From NCBI GenBank assembly GCA_030373325.1, contig JAUCZB010000008.1, positions 1 to 64,000 of the forward strand: a stretch of 64,000 nucleotides of DNA, written 5' to 3'. This stretch comes from Cyanobium sp. CZS25K (GTDB lineage: Bacteria; Cyanobacteriota; Cyanobacteriia; PCC-6307; Cyanobiaceae). The notes beneath the pieces were generated by a model. It had not been told where the DNA came from, ran no database searches, and saw nothing but the letters and a program-made list of their open reading frames with translations. Positions 1 through 7,383 of this stretch are shown piece by piece. The translations under genes and the position numbers were made by a program. The stretch's first letter is position 1. Every line of letters begins with the position of its first letter.

Positions 1-20
1 ACCGCCCCTTTTGCAAGCGA

Positions 21-49
21 TTCTCAATAGCAGCTGGAGATTGCGAAGC
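21..49 (+). promoter_or_regulatory. Imperfect palindrome, copy 1 of a duplicated operator-like element
   Basis: TTCTCAAT and ATTGCGAA form an imperfect inverted repeat (7 of 8 positions pair). The same layout, TTCTCAATAG, a short spacer, then TTGCGAAGC, recurs in inverse orientation just upstream of the Fur-family gene. Each copy points toward a nearby reading frame. A repressor site is an inference; the sequence does not match the classic GATAATGATAATCATTATC Fur box. Confidence 0.45.
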
Positions 50-132
50 GTCCCGCCGTCCGGCGGACGCCACGATCACCCCCAGCCCCCCGCAACGGTC
101 ACCCGCGCCTGTCGCCATGGAGGCCCGCCGCC

Positions 133-351
133 GTGCCCGCTGCGCCGGGGCCGACGGCGATCACCAGCAGCCTGGGGGAACCCCTTCGCTTCCGCTCCCC
201 CATGCTTCGCATCCGTGGCGACAGAACCAGCCTGCTGGCGGCCCTGGCGGCCCACTGGGCCGATCAGCAGCTGCAGCTCCCTACCGGCAGCTCCAGCTCC
301 CTCAACCCTGCTCCTCAGCCGCGCAGGCAGGACAGAGGGCCCGCACGTTGA
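133..351 (+). CDS. Possible small hypothetical protein
   Basis: This 72-residue frame starts with GTG and is the only candidate gene in the first 300 bases. Third positions are strongly G/C-biased, and the middle (RFRSPMLRIRGDRTSLLAAL) is a plausible protein segment. It converges with, and overlaps by about 50 bp, the 3' end of the Fur-family gene. I do not recognise a family. The 29-bp operator-like element lies about 85 bp upstream. In this GC-rich genome such a frame can arise by chance, so it is tentative. The rest of positions 1-132 shows only a 9-codon open frame entering from the left and ending in TAG at 28-30, possibly the tail of an upstream gene. Confidence 0.3.
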   Translation: MPAAPGPTAITSSLGEPLRFRSPMLRIRGDRTSLLAALAAHWADQQLQLPTGSSSSLNPAPQPRRQDRGPAR

Positions 352-772
352 GGACGCACTCCAGCAGCCGGAAGCCGCAGGCCCCGGCCGCCGCCTCGCC
401 GGCGGCCAGCACGGCGCCGCTTTCGAACTCCTCGGTGCGCCCGCAGCGGACGCAGACCAGATGGTGATGGTCGCGGTGGGCATCGCCGGCCAGCTCGAAA
501 CGGCGCCCCCCCTCCGGGAGCTCCAGTTCCTGGAGCAGCCCCATCGAACTCAGCAGCCGCAAGGTGCGGTAGACGGTGGCCAGCGACACCCGCTCCTGGC
601 TGCGCACCAGGCGCAGGTGCACTTCCTCGGCGCTCAGATGGCTGCCCTCGCCGATGCGCTCGAACAGGTCGAGCACCCGCTGACGCTGGGGCGTCAGCCG
701 CTGGCCCCGGTCGTTCAGGGTGGTGCGCAGGCTGCTGGGCTGGGCCAGACCGGTGGGGGGAGTGTTCACCAC
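302..772 (-). CDS. Fur-family metal- or peroxide-responsive repressor
   Basis: This is a 156-residue Fur superfamily DNA-binding regulator. The N-terminal winged helix (about residues 20-85) has the family signature LTPQRQRVLDLF and the recognition-helix region SLATVYRTLRLL. The dimerisation/metal domain carries the histidine cluster HRDHHHLVC and two CxxC pairs, CVRC and CPAC, which would hold structural zinc. Length is normal. Cyanobacteria usually carry Fur, Zur and PerR paralogues, and the sequence alone does not settle which this is; the CxxC pairs with no neighbouring iron genes leave Zur or PerR as good options. A palindromic element 11 bp upstream of the ATG suggests autoregulation. 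No znuABC genes are visible nearby. Confidence 0.85.
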   Translation of the reverse strand: MVNTPPTGLAQPSSLRTTLNDRGQRLTPQRQRVLDLFERIGEGSHLSAEEVHLRLVRSQERVSLATVYRTLRLLSSMGLLQELELPEGGRRFELAGDAHRDHHHLVCVRCGRTEEFESGAVLAAGEAAAGACGFRLLECVLNVRALCPACAAEEQG

Positions 773-782
773 GCGATCCCAG

Positions 783-812
783 AGCTTCGCAACACTAGAA
801 CCTATTGAGAAG
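783..812 (-). promoter_or_regulatory. Palindromic element upstream of the Fur-family gene, copy 2
   Basis: Read in the orientation of the Fur-family gene, this shows TTCTCAATAG, nine bases, then TTGCGAAGC, ending 11 bp before the ATG. It matches the element at 21-49 with a one-base difference in spacer. Its outer half overlaps the last codons and stop of the neighbouring membrane-protein gene. The position fits an autoregulatory operator, which is inferred. Confidence 0.5.
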
Positions 813-1872
813 GCGTGCCCGACGACGGGATCCCGGCGGGGCGTTTCCTGGCCAGTCGGGCGTCCAGGCTGACCAGGCCGGCCGCCAGCAGATCGGTGAG
901 TGTGACGATCAGGCGATAGCTGAGGGCCACCGCCAGCAGGGACGCCTCCGGCAGGGCCACCCCCATCCGCAGCAGCAGCACCGCTTCGAACACCCCCAGC
1001 CCACCGGGCGCTCCCGGCACGACCAGGCCGGCGGTCCAGGCCAGGGCGAATCCCGCCAGCCAGACGGGAGCATCGGGCCCCAGGGGCAGATCGAAGGCCC
1101 GCACACAGCAGCAGAAGCCGGCGAAGCGCAGCAGCACGAAGGCCAGTTCCGCCAGCAGGGGCGGCCAGGGGTAGCCCCGCAGCCCGGTCGAGGGCATGGC
1201 CGAAGGCTCCTGCTTCAGCTCCTCCTCCAGGCCGAGGTCCCGCGCCCGACGCCGCTCAAGCCGCTCCAGCAGGGGATCGAGCCAGCGGGGCAGGAGCAGG
1301 GCCAGGGGCAGCAGGCACACCAGGCCCAGACCGCTCTGCAAGCCACCGCTGGGCACCAGGGCCAGCGCCGCCACCGCCGCCAGCAGGGGGTCGAGCAGCA
1401 CCGCCACCAGGGCCGTGCTCGTGCTGGCAGGGGTGTCGAGGGGCGTGTCCTCGCTGCGCAGCCGCTGCACCCGGGACGCCAGATGCCAGATGCCCCCGGG
1501 CAGGAACTTGCGCAGGTTGGTGGCCACATGCAGTTCCACCACCGCGGCCCAGTCGGGACGCAGACCCAGCCAGCGCAGAACCACGCCCCAGGCCACGCCG
1601 TTCATCACCAGGCTGAACAGGCTCAGGCCCACGCCGAGCAGCAGCCACAGCCAACCCTGACCATCCAGCCGCAGCTGCACCAGCTGGCGGCCGTGGTTGA
1701 GCAGCGCCGCCATGACGAAACCGATGCTGCCCAGGGTGATCCAGGGCCGCAGGCCCCCGGGAAGCGCCGGCAGGGCGGGCAGGGCCGGCCAGGTGAGGTT
1801 CGACGGCCAGCTGAGATTTGCCGGCAGCCGCCGTCGCAGACCATCGAGGCGGAAGCGGGACCAGCGGCTCAC
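802..1872 (-). CDS. UPF0104 / lysylphosphatidylglycerol synthase-type integral membrane protein
   Basis: This 356-residue polytopic membrane protein resembles the transmembrane half of lysylphosphatidylglycerol synthases (UPF0104). It has a basic N-terminus, then several hydrophobic helices (GWLWLLLGVGLSLFSLVMNG, TALVAVLLDPLLAAVAALAL). The typical N-terminal motif VATNLRKFLPGGIWHLASR and the C-terminal loop VVPGAPGGLGVFEAVLLLRM are both present. The soluble aminoacyl-transferase domain of true MprF is absent, so lipid lysinylation should not be assumed; homologues of this short form are of unknown or flippase-like function. The gene overlaps the stop of larC by 4 bp (ATGA) and is probably co-transcribed with it. 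Confidence 0.75.
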   Translation of the reverse strand: MSRWSRFRLDGLRRRLPANLSWPSNLTWPALPALPALPGGLRPWITLGSIGFVMAALLNHGRQLVQLRLDGQGWLWLLLGVGLSLFSLVMNGVAWGVVLRWLGLRPDWAAVVELHVATNLRKFLPGGIWHLASRVQRLRSEDTPLDTPASTSTALVAVLLDPLLAAVAALALVPSGGLQSGLGLVCLLPLALLLPRWLDPLLERLERRRARDLGLEEELKQEPSAMPSTGLRGYPWPPLLAELAFVLLRFAGFCCCVRAFDLPLGPDAPVWLAGFALAWTAGLVVPGAPGGLGVFEAVLLLRMGVALPEASLLAVALSYRLIVTLTDLLAAGLVSLDARLARKRPAGIPSSGTPSQ

Positions 1873-3083
1873 GGGGCACCCCCTTGCGACGCCAGGGCGT
1901 GGCGGACCGCATCACGCACCTCCTCGAGGGACCGTCCCTCACGCCCGGCCAGCTCCACGAGGTCCGCGTGCTCGGCCTTGGCCCGCCGCCGACCGTCGGG
2001 CAGGGTGGCCCACTTGATGCGCACCGGTCCCAGGGGGGTGGCCAGCGTGGTGCTCTGCCGCGGCAGGGTCCAGCGCTGCTGCCACTGCTCCCTCACCCCC
2101 AGCGTCGTGCCGTGGCGCCACCACACCTGGCGCAGCTCCGGGCCCAGCTCCGGGGCCATCAGGGCCGTGATCAAGGTGCCCGTCCGCCCCTTCTTCATCG
2201 CCACGGGCTGGCTGAACACCTCCAGCGCCCCGCCCCGGCGCAGGGCCTCGGCCAGATAGGCCAGGTCCTCGGCGGTGGCGTCGTCGATCTGGGCCTGCTG
2301 CTGCAACAGGACTTCGCTCCCTTCGTTGCCCTCGCTGACGCCAGCGTCCCCCAGGGGCCGGGCCAGGATGAGGCGCAGCAGATTGGCCCGCTCCAGCTGG
2401 CGCGTGCCCAGGCCCACGCCCACCTGCAGCGGCTGGCCCCCGGGGAAGGGGGCGAACCGATCGGCCCAGCAGGCCATGAGGGCCATCCCGGTGGGGGTGG
2501 TGAGCTCGCCCGGGGGAAACCCCTCGCTGGTGGCCAGCGGCAGGCCCCGCGAGCGGGCGATCTCCAGCACCGCCGGGGCCGGCAGGGGCAGGGCCCCGTG
2601 GGCGGTGACAACGCTGCCGTGGCCCGCGGGCGGCACGCCGCAGACGAGCTGGTCCACCCCCAGGTGGAGCAGCCCGGCGCAGACCCCCACGATGTCCACC
2701 AGGGCATCGATCGCACCCACCTCGTGAAACTCCACGGCCTCGGCGGGGTGGCCGTGGACCGTGGCCTCCGCCTCCGCCAGCAGGCCGAACACCTCCAGCA
2801 CCTTGTGCTGCAGCGCCGGGGCCAGCGAAGCGGCCAGGATCTGCTGGCGCAACGCCCCCCAGGGGCGATGGCTGGGCTGGGGCTCCAGGGCCTCCACCGC
2901 CAGGTGCAGCCCACGCAGCCCGGCGCTGCGGCGCTGCTCGATCCGCAGCCGGTAGCGCCCCGCCAGCCCAAGGGCGGCGAGGGGGGCATGGATCACCTCC
3001 TCCGGGAGGCCGAGATCCAGCAGCGCCGCCAGCAGCATGTTGCCGGCAAGGCCGGTGGGGCAATCCAGCAGGGCCAGCGTCAT
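1869..3083 (-). CDS. larC: LarC-type nickel insertion protein (nickel-pincer cofactor synthesis)
   Basis: This 404-residue protein matches LarC (formerly DUF111), which inserts nickel into the pyridinium-type pincer nucleotide cofactor of lactate racemase and relatives. The opening DCPTGLAGNMLLAALLDLG corresponds to the family's N-terminal nucleotide-binding motif. The metal-region motif EFHEVGAIDALVDIVG and the loop GELTTPTGMALM are also typical. In Lactobacillus, LarC needs a programmed frameshift; here it is one uninterrupted frame. The start overlaps the M41-like gene by 4 bp and the end overlaps the UPF0104 gene, so the three form a tight operon. LarB, LarE and a LarA-type enzyme are not in the window, so the client enzyme is unknown. 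Confidence 0.88.
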   Translation of the reverse strand: MTLALLDCPTGLAGNMLLAALLDLGLPEEVIHAPLAALGLAGRYRLRIEQRRSAGLRGLHLAVEALEPQPSHRPWGALRQQILAASLAPALQHKVLEVFGLLAEAEATVHGHPAEAVEFHEVGAIDALVDIVGVCAGLLHLGVDQLVCGVPPAGHGSVVTAHGALPLPAPAVLEIARSRGLPLATSEGFPPGELTTPTGMALMACWADRFAPFPGGQPLQVGVGLGTRQLERANLLRLILARPLGDAGVSEGNEGSEVLLQQQAQIDDATAEDLAYLAEALRRGGALEVFSQPVAMKKGRTGTLITALMAPELGPELRQVWWRHGTTLGVREQWQQRWTLPRQSTTLATPLGPVRIKWATLPDGRRRAKAEHADLVELAGREGRSLEEVRDAVRHALASQGGAP

Positions 3084-3721
3084 GGGGGCGGTCGACGACC
3101 GAACCGGGGGGCCACCGCCAGCAGCCGTTCGGCCTCGGCCTCGATCTCGCTGCGGCGCTCCCGCAGGGCCTGCTCCACCTCCCGGCGCGCCCGGCGCTGT
3201 TCCATCCGGGCCATCTCGACATCGAAACCCGACAGGCCCCAGAGGCGGCCCAGCAGGGCCCGGTCGTCATCGCCGCCGACGCTGTCGCCGTAGACCAGGG
3301 TTTCGGCCACCATGCCGGCCTGCAGGACCCGGCTCCAGCGCCGCAGGTCCTCCGCCGAGAGCCGCACGCTCTCGGGCAGGGCGAACTCGGTGCAACCGCC
3401 ACTGTCGACGCCGGCCCGCAGGCAGGCCAGGCTGCCCACCAGCACCCGCCGCACCGCCAGACCGTCGCTGTCCGCCGCCAGAGCGTGGCCGGCTTCATGG
3501 ATGGCGATGCGACGCAGGCGCCCCTGGCCACCGGGCAGGGCTTCAGCCAGCAGGTGGCCGCCCCGCCCGCCGAAGCGGGCCGCGTCCACGGTGAGGGATC
3601 CCAGGCCCAGGGCCACCAGAAGGGTGATCCACCACGGGGAAAGCCCGACGAGCGGACCCGCCACGGCGCCAAGACTGACCAGCAGCACCACGACCCCGGC
3701 CGTGAGGGCACCGCTGGTCAT
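3080..3721 (-). CDS. FtsH-like (M41) zinc peptidase domain protein lacking the AAA+ ATPase
   Basis: This is a 213-residue membrane-anchored protein. Two hydrophobic stretches (GALTAGVVVLLVSLGAVAG and WWITLLVALGLGSL) fill the first 45 residues. The zinc motif HEAGHALAADSDG follows at about residue 75. The segment AGMVAETLVYGDSVGGDDD aligns with the FtsH region that supplies the third zinc ligand (Asp), so the metal site appears complete. There is no Walker A or B motif and no room for an AAA+ domain; true FtsH is about 600 residues. A coiled, Arg/Glu-rich tail follows. It is the first gene of the LarC/UPF0104 overlap operon. It could be a stand-alone peptidase, or a partner of a full FtsH as with plant FtsHi proteins; the substrate is unknown. 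Confidence 0.72.
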   Translation of the reverse strand: MTSGALTAGVVVLLVSLGAVAGPLVGLSPWWITLLVALGLGSLTVDAARFGGRGGHLLAEALPGGQGRLRRIAIHEAGHALAADSDGLAVRRVLVGSLACLRAGVDSGGCTEFALPESVRLSAEDLRRWSRVLQAGMVAETLVYGDSVGGDDDRALLGRLWGLSGFDVEMARMEQRRARREVEQALRERRSEIEAEAERLLAVAPRFGRRPPP

Positions 3722-3722
3722 C

Positions 3723-4451
3723 TCAGCGGCCCTGGCGGGTCACGGCCCGGCCATGGCCCTTGGGCTTGGCCGGGCCGCCCTTGTCACCGCCGGGCCGGCG
3801 GGCCTTGCCGCCGCGGTTGCCCCGTTCGGCCACCGGGCCGATGACCTCGAAGCGCTCAACGACGAGCTGCTGACCCTGGCGGCGCAGGTCGAGGGCGACG
3901 AAATGGCGCAGGTGCTCCAGGGGAATGTCGCCGCGAAGCTGGAGCTTGAACGGCACCGGACGGTTGCCGTCCGGGCGGGGTTGCTGCCGCACCTTGATCA
4001 CCAGATCCCCGGTTTCGGGGCGGGTGAAGATCAGCTCGCCCCGAATCGAGAAGTAGTCGTCCCCTTCGGGAAGCTGATCGACGGCTGCGGCCGCCTCAGC
4101 CGCCCCAGCGGGCTCAGGGGCCTCAGCGGTCTCGCTGGGTTCGGAGTCTGGGGCGGCCTGCACGGCGAGGGTGCTGGGCTCCCACACCCCCACCATCTGC
4201 AGGTGAAGCTGGTTCTCCTCCCTGGAGCGGGGGTAGACGACCCACAGATGCGGCGTCTCCAGATCGAGATGCCGCCGCATGAGGGTGAGCAGGCGGCCGA
4301 GCACCACGGCTTCGATCTCGGTGCCCTCGGCCGTGCGGATCAGGCCCCGGGTGAGCTGGTCGGGATCGGCCGGTACGTAGGAACCACGCACCACTCCGAT
4401 GGCCCGGTACTGCATCGGCTCTGTGACCGGGGAAATGGGATGCTGACGCAT
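3723..4451 (-). CDS. Conserved cyanobacterial hypothetical protein with basic tail
   Basis: I do not recognise a named domain. From the chosen ATG the protein is 242 residues. The N-terminal half (MQYRAIGVVRGSYVPADPDQ onward) looks like a compact conserved domain. A Pro/Ala/Glu-rich linker follows (EPSETAEAPEPAGAAEAAAAV). A second globular part ends in a Lys/Arg/Gly-rich tail (GGKARRPGGDKGGPAKPKG) typical of nucleic-acid-binding or disordered regions. The track start at 4571 would add a hydrophobic stretch; I prefer the ATG at 4451 because the domain begins there. The gene sits one base downstream of the M41-like gene in transcription terms and is divergent from the TPR gene. Confidence 0.6.
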   Translation of the reverse strand: MRQHPISPVTEPMQYRAIGVVRGSYVPADPDQLTRGLIRTAEGTEIEAVVLGRLLTLMRRHLDLETPHLWVVYPRSREENQLHLQMVGVWEPSTLAVQAAPDSEPSETAEAPEPAGAAEAAAAVDQLPEGDDYFSIRGELIFTRPETGDLVIKVRQQPRPDGNRPVPFKLQLRGDIPLEHLRHFVALDLRRQGQQLVVERFEVIGPVAERGNRGGKARRPGGDKGGPAKPKGHGRAVTRQGR

Positions 4452-4590
4452 GGTGGATGTGAAAAACCCCGTGGCGGTACCTGGACCTGGAGTGGCCCGG
4501 GTCAATGTAAGCAGCAGCGGAGTAAGCAGCAGTGCAAGCGCGATGCCCAGGCCAGACTCAGTCGCGATCACGACCCCTCACCGTCAGCGG

Positions 4591-5442
4591 ATGCCCCCGA
4601 AGAACCGAAGCCTTCCCGGCCTCTGGTCACTGCTGGCAGCCAGCCTGGTCGGGATCCTGGCCCTCGCCGGAGGCTGGTGGCTGGGGCAGCGCCAGTCAGC
4701 CACCCAGGCCAGCGCCGACCCGAAGCGGACCCTGCTGACCAAGGAGGCCACACGCCTGCGGCTGAGGCTGGACGCCAACGAGGCGGACCCGGCCGACCGC
4801 CAGCGGCTGCTGGAGCTGCTGGTGGCCCTCGACCGCAAAGCGGAGGCCATCAACCTGCTGGAACCCATGGCCGATCGGGAACCCGAACGCTGGTCCCTGC
4901 GGCTGATGCTGGCGGAACTGCGGCGGAACCAGGGCGACCGCAGCGGCGCCGAACGGGAGCTGCGCCAGATTCTCAACCTGCGACCCACCCAGGTGGAGGC
5001 CCTGCAACTGCTCAGCCTGCTCCACCTGGAACAGGGGCGAGGCGCCGCAGCAGAGGCCCGCGTCAAGGCGGCCTATGGCATGGCCCTCAAACCCGACGTG
5101 AGGCCGGAAGCCCTCGGCATCGGCCTGCTCCTGGCCGAACTCCAACTCAAGCGCAACCAGGCGGCCACAGCAGCGGCCACCTACCTGCAGCTGGCCAACC
5201 TCTTTCCCCAGGATCAACGTCCCCTGCTGGGTCTGGCCATGCTGCGGCACGATCGGGATGACCCCAAGGGGGCCCAGGAGGCCCTGGCCCAGGCACGCTT
5301 GCGCAGCCCCACCCCCGACAAGCCGGACCCAAGACTGGACAAACTGGCGGCCAGCTGGGGGCTCGAACCGCTCAGATCCCCTTCAACTGGCCAGAAGACC
5401 CCGCCGGCCCCGGCTTCGGGGCCTGGGCGTCAAAGTCCCTGA
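4591..5442 (+). CDS. Membrane-anchored TPR repeat protein
   Basis: This 283-residue protein starts at the ATG giving MPPKNRSLPGLW. A single transmembrane anchor follows (SLLAASLVGILALAGGWWLG). The remainder consists of alpha-helical tetratricopeptide-like repeats, for example EALQLLSLLHLEQGRGAAAEARVKAAY and TAAATYLQLANLFPQDQRPLLGLAML. It probably faces the periplasm or thylakoid lumen as a protein-interaction scaffold, resembling the CcmI/CycH-type topology, but no partner is indicated. Its 3' end overlaps the convergent gene at 5372 by 71 bp. The track frame from 4450 is longer, but its first 47 residues are low-complexity Ser/Pro and overlap the divergent gene. Confidence 0.65.
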   Translation: MPPKNRSLPGLWSLLAASLVGILALAGGWWLGQRQSATQASADPKRTLLTKEATRLRLRLDANEADPADRQRLLELLVALDRKAEAINLLEPMADREPERWSLRLMLAELRRNQGDRSGAERELRQILNLRPTQVEALQLLSLLHLEQGRGAAAEARVKAAYGMALKPDVRPEALGIGLLLAELQLKRNQAATAAATYLQLANLFPQDQRPLLGLAMLRHDRDDPKGAQEALAQARLRSPTPDKPDPRLDKLAASWGLEPLRSPSTGQKTPPAPASGPGRQSP

Positions 5443-5752
5443 GGGCCTGATCGACAGCGGAACTGGGAGGGGTGGCGTCGTCGAGGGCGGTGCTGCGCTT
5501 CAGCTTGTTCAACAGGTCCAGCGGATTGGTGCTGTCGAGGATTGAACCGCTGCCGGAACCCGATTTGCTGGGCCCGTAGTCATAGAGCTGGCGCTCCATG
5601 GTGCTGGTGCCGAGCGTCTGGCCGAAGCCGGCCTCCTGGGCCAGGGCCGCCGCCTCCGGCAGTACGGCCAGGGCCGCAGCGGGGAGAACGGTGACGAGCA
5701 GCGAACCGACACCGGCGGCGCAGGCACGCAGAGAAAGAGAACGGTTCTTCAT
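5372..5752 (-). CDS. Small secreted hypothetical protein
   Basis: This 126-residue protein starts at MKNRSLSLRACAAG. A Sec signal peptide is evident, with a Lys/Arg n-region, hydrophobic core GVGSLLVTVLPAAALAVLP and a probable cleavage after AALA. The mature part contains RQLYDYGPSKSGSGSGSILD and a helix with NPLDLLNKLKRSTALDD. I recognise no family; it resembles short conserved periplasmic or lumenal proteins of picocyanobacteria. The track ORF begins 72 codons upstream, but that extension runs antisense into xthA. The end overlaps the TPR gene convergently. Confidence 0.6.
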   Translation of the reverse strand: MKNRSLSLRACAAGVGSLLVTVLPAAALAVLPEAAALAQEAGFGQTLGTSTMERQLYDYGPSKSGSGSGSILDSTNPLDLLNKLKRSTALDDATPPSSAVDQALRDFDAQAPKPGPAGSSGQLKGI

Positions 5753-5834
5753 GGCCCCTGCCGGCGGAGATACGAAACACCAGGAGTTCCATGATAAGGG
5801 CCTTCTGCCGGTTCCCCGGCCCGATGCCATCGCC

Positions 5835-6665
5835 ATGCGGATTGCCACCTGGAACGTCAACTCGGTGCGCACCCGGCTCAAGCAGGTGAGCGCGTGGCTC
5901 AGGGCCGAAGGGCCCGAGGTGCTCTGTCTGCAGGAAACCAAGGTGGCCGATGACCTGTTTCCCCACACCGCCTTCGAGGCCCTGGGCTACCGGGCGGTGA
6001 TCAGCGGCCAGAAGGCCTACAACGGCGTGGCCATCCTCAGCCGGCTGCCGCTCGAGGACGTGCGGGTGGGCTTCGCCGCCCTGCTGCCGGACGATCCGGT
6101 GGCCGCCGCGCTGGGCGAGCAGAAACGGGTGATCAGTGCCTCGATCGAAGGGGTGCGGGTGCTCAATCTCTACGTGCCCAACGGGTCGGCCCTGACCTCA
6201 GCAAAGTACCCCTACAAGCTGGAATGGCTTGCCTGTCTGCGGCGTTACCTGGAGGCCCAGGAGGCCGAAGGGGAACCCCTGGCCATGGTGGGGGACTTCA
6301 ACATCGCCCTGGAATCCCGCGACATCCACGACCCGGACCGCCTCAACGGCGGGATCATGGCCAGCGAGCCGGAGCGGCTGGCCCTGACGGCCGCCCTCGG
6401 CGATCGTCTCAGCGACGTCTTTCGCGTCTTCGAGCAGGGCAGCGGCCACTGGAGCTGGTGGGACTACCGCACCGGCGCCTGGGACCGGGACCGGGGCTGG
6501 CGCATCGACCACATCTACCTCTGCGAGCAGTTGCTGGCCTGCGCCACGGGCTGCGTGATCCACAAGGATCAGCGGGGCAACGAGCAGCCCAGCGACCATG
6601 CGCCGGTGGTGGTGCATCTGACCTGGCCGCCGGAGCCGGCCGAAGGGGACGACGAGGGGTGGTGA
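5835..6665 (+). CDS. xthA: Exodeoxyribonuclease III (AP endonuclease)
   Basis: This 276-residue enzyme of the exonuclease III family cuts DNA at abasic sites in base-excision repair and removes 3' blocks. The start MRIATWNVNSVRTRL carries the first catalytic Asn. Further motifs are LCLQETKV (metal-binding Glu), GDFNIALESRDIHDP (Asp/Asn pair), WRIDHIYL and the C-terminal SDHAPVVV with the catalytic Asp-His. Length is normal for the family. The track's earlier start at 5598 is antisense to the small secreted protein and is rejected. Confidence 0.93.
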   Translation: MRIATWNVNSVRTRLKQVSAWLRAEGPEVLCLQETKVADDLFPHTAFEALGYRAVISGQKAYNGVAILSRLPLEDVRVGFAALLPDDPVAAALGEQKRVISASIEGVRVLNLYVPNGSALTSAKYPYKLEWLACLRRYLEAQEAEGEPLAMVGDFNIALESRDIHDPDRLNGGIMASEPERLALTAALGDRLSDVFRVFEQGSGHWSWWDYRTGAWDRDRGWRIDHIYLCEQLLACATGCVIHKDQRGNEQPSDHAPVVVHLTWPPEPAEGDDEGW

Positions 6666-6684
6666 AGATCTCCAGGGGGCTCAC

Positions 6685-7326
6685 TCAGGGCAGGAAGGCC
6701 GCGAGGTCGAGGTCGGGGCGCCGCACCAGAGCGAACAGCGTGCCGGCATTGCCCCGGCTCACCCTGAGCTCGTCATCGAGCACAGTGATGTCGAGCCAGG
6801 CGGGAAAGCCCTGACGCACCTCCCGCAGGAGCTTGAGGCGGTCCTCTCCCCACCGGGGCCCCAGCCAGCCCCCCCGCTCGAACTGCACCGACACCCGCTG
6901 ATGGGGCGCCTCCGGAGCGATGGCGATCCGCGCCTGCACGGCGATCCCCGCCAGCGGGCCCAGGGGACCGGCCAGCCGCAGCAGGTTCATGGCCCGGCCG
7001 GCGGCGGGATCAAGCAGCTGCAGGTTCTCCAGCCAGGGCTGGACCGCCAGATAGGGCAGGGAACTGCTGCTCCAGCGCAGCTCCCAGACCCCCTGCAGCT
7101 GGGACGCCTGGCAGGAAAGATCCGCCGGCTGCTGCCGCTCGAGCCGCTCGATCAGGCCCCTGATCCGGCCGGCGACGGGCTTTCCGGACCGGGGAACGCC
7201 GGGACCGGGACGCAGCCACCCCAGCAGCTCCTCCCGGCAGCCGCGGCCCTCCTCGCTGGGAGCGCCGGGGTCGTGGGCAGGCGTGGCCGGTTCCATCACG
7301 GAGAGCTGCAGGGCGCAAGGTCCCAT
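6685..7326 (-). CDS. PAP/fibrillin family protein
   Basis: This protein of about 213 residues resembles the plastid-lipid-associated (fibrillin) family found in cyanobacteria and plastids, lipocalin-like proteins of plastoglobules and thylakoids. Motifs include LQGVWELRWSSSSLPYLAV near residue 80 and the C-terminal ITVLDDELRVSRGNAGTLFALVR, which match the conserved block 'LDxxLRISRGxxGSxFVL'. A start at 7326 has a GGAAGG sequence ten bases upstream; an internal ATG at 7296 is the alternative. The longer track frame reads antisense through the cupin gene. It is divergent from the cupin-mqo pair. Confidence 0.75.
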   Translation of the reverse strand: MGPCALQLSVMEPATPAHDPGAPSEEGRGCREELLGWLRPGPGVPRSGKPVAGRIRGLIERLERQQPADLSCQASQLQGVWELRWSSSSLPYLAVQPWLENLQLLDPAAGRAMNLLRLAGPLGPLAGIAVQARIAIAPEAPHQRVSVQFERGGWLGPRWGEDRLKLLREVRQGFPAWLDITVLDDELRVSRGNAGTLFALVRRPDLDLAAFLP

Positions 7327-7383
7327 GCTGGCAGGACCTTCCGGCCATCGGATACCGTGACGGGCCGGACCGGATCGCCGTCC

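Noticed and set aside
1-30. Short open frame ending in TAG at 28-30
   Set aside because: Only nine codons are visible, so a gene tail cannot be confirmed; the same bases also form half of the operator-like palindrome.
805-2259. 484-codon plus-strand ORF and similar giant ORFs (1818..3293, 3312..5261)
   Set aside because: Antisense to UPF0104, larC, the M41-like gene and the hypothetical protein; Gln/Arg/Pro-rich translations typical of shadow frames in high-GC DNA.
1939-3711. 590-codon minus ORF overlapping larC and the M41-like gene
   Set aside because: Wrong frame relative to both real genes on the same strand; Arg/Gly/Pro-rich shadow.
4506-4534. Direct repeat GTAAGCAGCAG x2
   Set aside because: Only two copies in a short intergenic region; too little to call a regulatory element.
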